Shown: positions 24,803 to 27,708 of the stretch, piece after piece
Layout of the letters: every line of letters starts with the position of its first letter
Position numbering within the stretch: the stretch's first letter is position 1
Assembly: GCA_037447335.1 (NCBI GenBank)
Contig: JBBIGV010000047.1
Span: 1 to 27,708 of the forward strand
Reading direction: 5' to 3'
Source of the DNA: JBBIGV01 sp037447335
Lineage (GTDB): Bacteria > Bacteroidota > Ignavibacteria > Ignavibacteriales > Ignavibacteriaceae
Length of the DNA: 27,708 nucleotides
Notes under the pieces: generated by a model
Database searches by the model: none
What the model was told of the DNA's origin: nothing
What the model saw: only the letters and a program-made list of their open reading frames with translations
Made by a program: the position numbers and the translations under genes

Positions 24803-26275
24803 TTATTTTTTTAATAGTAATGCTTGCACTAAGATAAATATCGGAAGATTCCTTAACCAGTACACTAAAGTTCCGTTAACAGAACTGTCAATTAAAACAA
24901 CAGTGGAAAGAAAACCAAAGTATATTAAAAGCTGACCGCCGCCGGCTAAGTAGAAATTCCAGACGATCTTCTGAGCAACGCCGAACACAAAAAAACCTAT
25001 CAGAACGGCTATCACACCCCCAGCAAAATATAAAAATCCTATTGGCGTCATAGCTACAGAAGTTGTTCTAGTGCCTCCCCAAACTTTATAAGAAAACCAC
25101 ATGCCGAAATCCTCAACCGGCTTATCAAGCCATATTGCCCTGGGAATAAAAGTTTGCAGCGGAACAGTATATATCTTTTCAAGAAAATCGGGGTCACTGG
25201 TATCTAAGCCTCTGTTGTTTTTGTAATCTATTGCTTTAGCAGCGTTTAAAAGATAATTATTCCGGGCAATTATGCTTGTAAACACATCTTCAGAATCATA
25301 CACGAGCTGTCTGCTTTTATTCATCTGATATGCATCTGTCATGGTGCCAATTATATATCCGGGCGAACTTTCAAAGTGAACGTCTTTTGTTCTCAGCATT
25401 CTGAAAGGCTCAATTATCATATATGCAAAAACCAGCAAGACAACTGCAGCAACTATAAAACTTTTATTAATTTTTTTATGAACGAAATAATAGCAGATAA
25501 ACAGCGTAAGCACCGGGAAAACTACGGCGGATTTCATCCCGCTTATTATGCCGAAATATATTTCAACGAGAACAATAACAGTAAGAGTTACACGATAGTT
25601 AAAATTAAGTCCTTCCCTGAAAAATTTTATTGCGACCAGTATCAAAGAAAAATCTATTAGCTGTCCTAATGCGTTTATAGAATAAGCAATCGCAATATTT
25701 TCAGAAAGCTTTTCTTCGGATTGTGCGTAACCAAAAACTCCCAATTCAATTGCATAAAGCCTCGCTAACACACTTATAATTATTAAAACAAAGATCATTG
25801 TCATACGGGGATTAAGTTCACTCCGGAAAAATCGCTCAAGCCAGAGCGGCTTACCCAGCAGGAAATTATATATCCTGTCGCCAAAACCCGTGCGGTATCC
25901 AATCCACATCATAAATGCAGAAAGGATAACTATTGTCATTGTATAATTAAGTGCAGGCAGCGGGTCGCTTCCAAGCTGTTTATATAGAGCTGCCGAATGA
26001 ATAGTATCAGGAATAAAGTAAATGTAATTTGTTATGGCAAAGCTTATTAGAAATGTAAATATTAATGCCAGGATTGCAGGGTGAAGCAGCCAATCTTTTT
26101 CAATCTCTCTTTTCAGATTAAGAACGAATACTGCAATCAGAAGCGTTAAGAATGCAGTTTTGAGAATAAAAGAATAGAAAGGAGGAAGAATTAAATCAAA
26201 TATCAGCAGAAATATAAATACCAGCCCGAGCGAGATCAGTCGAAAACTGTGATGTCCGTAAAACTTATAGTGCAT
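24803..26275 (-). CDS. Wzy-like polysaccharide repeat-unit polymerase
   Basis: A 490-residue integral membrane protein with about 11-12 hydrophobic helices and a large non-membrane loop (residues roughly 320-400, including PLQTFIPRAIWLDKP) between them, the usual topology of Wzy/O-antigen polymerases. It would join flipped repeat units in the periplasm. Sequence conservation in this family is low, so the call rests on topology, that loop with an ending like WGGTRTTSVAMTPIGFLYF, and the position immediately after the flippase (2 bp gap) and before glycosyltransferase genes. The frame is intact. Confidence 0.8.
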   Translation of the reverse strand: MHYKFYGHHSFRLISLGLVFIFLLIFDLILPPFYSFILKTAFLTLLIAVFVLNLKREIEKDWLLHPAILALIFTFLISFAITNYIYFIPDTIHSAALYKQLGSDPLPALNYTMTIVILSAFMMWIGYRTGFGDRIYNFLLGKPLWLERFFRSELNPRMTMIFVLIIISVLARLYAIELGVFGYAQSEEKLSENIAIAYSINALGQLIDFSLILVAIKFFREGLNFNYRVTLTVIVLVEIYFGIISGMKSAVVFPVLTLFICYYFVHKKINKSFIVAAVVLLVFAYMIIEPFRMLRTKDVHFESSPGYIIGTMTDAYQMNKSRQLVYDSEDVFTSIIARNNYLLNAAKAIDYKNNRGLDTSDPDFLEKIYTVPLQTFIPRAIWLDKPVEDFGMWFSYKVWGGTRTTSVAMTPIGFLYFAGGVIAVLIGFFVFGVAQKIVWNFYLAGGGQLLIYFGFLSTVVLIDSSVNGTLVYWLRNLPIFILVQALLLKK

Positions 26276-26277
26276 TA

Positions 26278-27708
26278 TTAGTCTTTCCTCTTTAACAGTG
26301 TAAGCGCTCGCTGTTTCACATCTTTATCAAGCCACAACCAGTTAGAAATGTAAACGGTAATAATAATAAATATCAATAAAATCCAAAGATAAATTGTGAA
26401 ATATCCGTATAAATAAATATAGATAAGAAATGACAGCAATGTTAAGGGTGGAAATGCTGCGAGAACTAAAAGCTTTTTGTCTGGCTCATATCCCATAGAT
26501 TTTGCAAGTCTGTTCAAAAAATAGTAAGGAAGCAGCATCGAACATACAAATTCACTGATCACAATCGCTGCGCCCAGCCCTTCCAGTCCATATGCTTTAA
26601 CAAGCGGGAGCGCCGACCCGAATAATACAATGATTCTTGTAAAATTAATAACTGTTTGCGATGAAAGATGGTTTATGCTTACCAGGTACTGGTAAAAACC
26701 CGCGCCAAAGTTAATCATAGATACACTAACCGCCAGAGCCATAAATAGAGGTAAATTGAATTCGAGCTGCCCCCGGGTCCATATGTTATATATCGTTTCT
26801 AATATCGGCAAAACAGCAGAAAGAGTCACATTAACAATCAGCCCGCTAAAAAACCACTGCGAGTGAAAAACTGGTCTTAATTTTTCTGGTTCACCTATTG
26901 CATGAAATCTCACCATATCCGGATTTACAGACTGCATAAAAATATTGGTTGATAATAGAGCAGTGTTTGAAATTGTCCGTAAAGTTGTAAATACAGGCAC
27001 TGCGGCGGTAGAAAAAACATTTGTAATAAAAAGAATTATCCCATTACTGGAAAGCTGCTGGAAAGCATTGTTAATTGTCAATATCGAAGACTTTCTCAAG
27101 TTCCTGAAACCAGTTTTAATATTTCTTGATTTCCACCATGGATAAAATTCGGGCATTTTGTTTCGGATGTATCTGAAAACAAGAAGAGATAATGTCAGTT
27201 GCACAATCGAGTAGATAATACTCGCTTCAAGAATTTTTCCTCCGCTCATAGCTACAATAATTAAAGATAAAATCTGAGTAATTTTAAATAGTATTCCCCA
27301 TAAAAGGCTTTGTGCCAGGTAGCCAGCCGGAATGAGGATTTTTACAAGAATACCGCCGATGCTTCCGGCAATTACCCACATCAGCATTAGCGATAGCATT
27401 GATATGGAAATTATAAAATAGTCAGCTTCTTTAACAGAAATTCCTAATAAATCAGTTAAATATCCTGTGATGATTAAAAATACAGTGATTGATAATTGGA
27501 TGATTCCTAATAGAATCGCTATAGAGAGACTTGAACCGAGGTAGTTAGAAAAATTTTCTTTGCTCTTATGATATTCAATATTAAGGAGGTTCCCAACAAA
27601 AGTCTGATGACCATAATCAAAGGTTTGAAGTAATGAAAAACCCGCAAATAGAGCCAGCCAGATTCCATATGTATCATTTCCCCAATGATTCAATAAAACA
27701 GGAACTGT
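26278..27708 (-). CDS. Wzx-like polysaccharide flippase (5' end beyond window)
   Basis: A multi-helix transporter of the MOP/MVF superfamily that flips lipid-linked repeat units across the inner membrane. At least 471 residues with about 12 hydrophobic segments are visible. The family pattern NHWGNDTYGIWLALFAGFS begins at the edge of the window; homologues have a first helix before this, and the frame stays open to the last base (TVPVLL), so the start lies outside. The TTG at 27693 is not the real start. It is followed by the polymerase gene after 2 bp and likely heads the operon with it. Confidence 0.88.
   Translation of the reverse strand, partial: TVPVLLNHWGNDTYGIWLALFAGFSLLQTFDYGHQTFVGNLLNIEYHKSKENFSNYLGSSLSIAILLGIIQLSITVFLIITGYLTDLLGISVKEADYFIISISMLSLMLMWVIAGSIGGILVKILIPAGYLAQSLLWGILFKITQILSLIIVAMSGGKILEASIIYSIVQLTLSLLVFRYIRNKMPEFYPWWKSRNIKTGFRNLRKSSILTINNAFQQLSSNGIILFITNVFSTAAVPVFTTLRTISNTALLSTNIFMQSVNPDMVRFHAIGEPEKLRPVFHSQWFFSGLIVNVTLSAVLPILETIYNIWTRGQLEFNLPLFMALAVSVSMINFGAGFYQYLVSINHLSSQTVINFTRIIVLFGSALPLVKAYGLEGLGAAIVISEFVCSMLLPYYFLNRLAKSMGYEPDKKLLVLAAFPPLTLLSFLIYIYLYGYFTIYLWILLIFIIITVYISNWLWLDKDVKQRALTLLKRKD

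Noticed and set aside
1..27708. CRISPR array, rRNA, transposase gene or phage structural genes
   Set aside because: No regularly spaced repeats with unique spacers, no rRNA-like stretches, and no transposase or integrase motif were seen on either strand.

Overview
This 27.7 kb window is one long, almost entirely minus-strand cell-surface polysaccharide locus (capsule, exopolysaccharide or O-antigen type, Wzx/Wzy-dependent) from an AT-rich Gram-negative bacterium. The protein styles suggest the Bacteroidota/Chlorobi side, possibly Ignavibacteria: a Wzi-type outer-membrane protein, a BY-kinase with a Tyr-rich tail, a WecA homologue with a long membrane extension, FkbM methyltransferases, and DUF433/DUF5615 and DUF4258/DUF2283 pairs. 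The taxonomic call is inference from family resemblance only.

In the direction of transcription (high to low coordinates) the layout is as follows. A flippase (Wzx) runs off the right edge and is followed by a Wzy-like polymerase, a GT4 and a GT2 glycosyltransferase. Next come two tandem FkbM methyltransferase genes (both interrupted), two multi-membrane GT39/ArnT-like glycosyltransferases (both with a damaged or shortened N-terminus) and a small holin-like membrane protein. After a 745 bp gene-free stretch with nested inverted repeats there are small toxin-antitoxin-like genes. The remainder is a NodU/CmcH-type carbamoyltransferase, a four-helix-bundle gene remnant, a GT2 glycosyltransferase, a WecA-like initiating phosphoglycosyltransferase and a Wzi-like protein. 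A terminator precedes UDP-GlcNAc 2-epimerase, a TviB/WbpO-like UDP-HexNAc 6-dehydrogenase, a TviC/WbpP-like 4-epimerase, a stub of a WlbA/WbpB dehydrogenase and a WlbB/WbpD N-acetyltransferase. Two further small gene pairs, an SLBB export protein and a Wzc-like chain-length/BY-kinase gene complete the locus.

Together the intact genes would make UDP-HexNAc uronic acid precursors and UDP-ManNAc, start the chain on undecaprenyl phosphate, build, methylate and carbamoylate the repeat unit, flip, polymerise and export it.

The most striking property is decay or dispersal rather than a new enzyme. At least five genes carry isolated in-frame stops with the downstream frame perfectly continued: TAG in the kinase, TAA and TGA in the two methyltransferases, TAA in the acetyltransferase, and two TGA in a small ORF. 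Single-base frameshifts affect the kinase, the SLBB gene and one GT39 gene, the last at an A8 run. One dehydrogenase survives only as its first ~30 residues. Short repeats have entered the locus at many points. These include a 96 bp, 32-codon palindromic cassette in frame inside the GT4 gene, a four-helix-bundle remnant bounded by TACT-type inverted repeats, a ~500 bp nested inverted-repeat element, and a repeat pair that looks like an empty and an occupied site for a DUF4258-DUF2283 module. Either this is a recently inactivated surface-polysaccharide locus under repeat bombardment, or part of the damage is assembly error; reads over the stops would decide.
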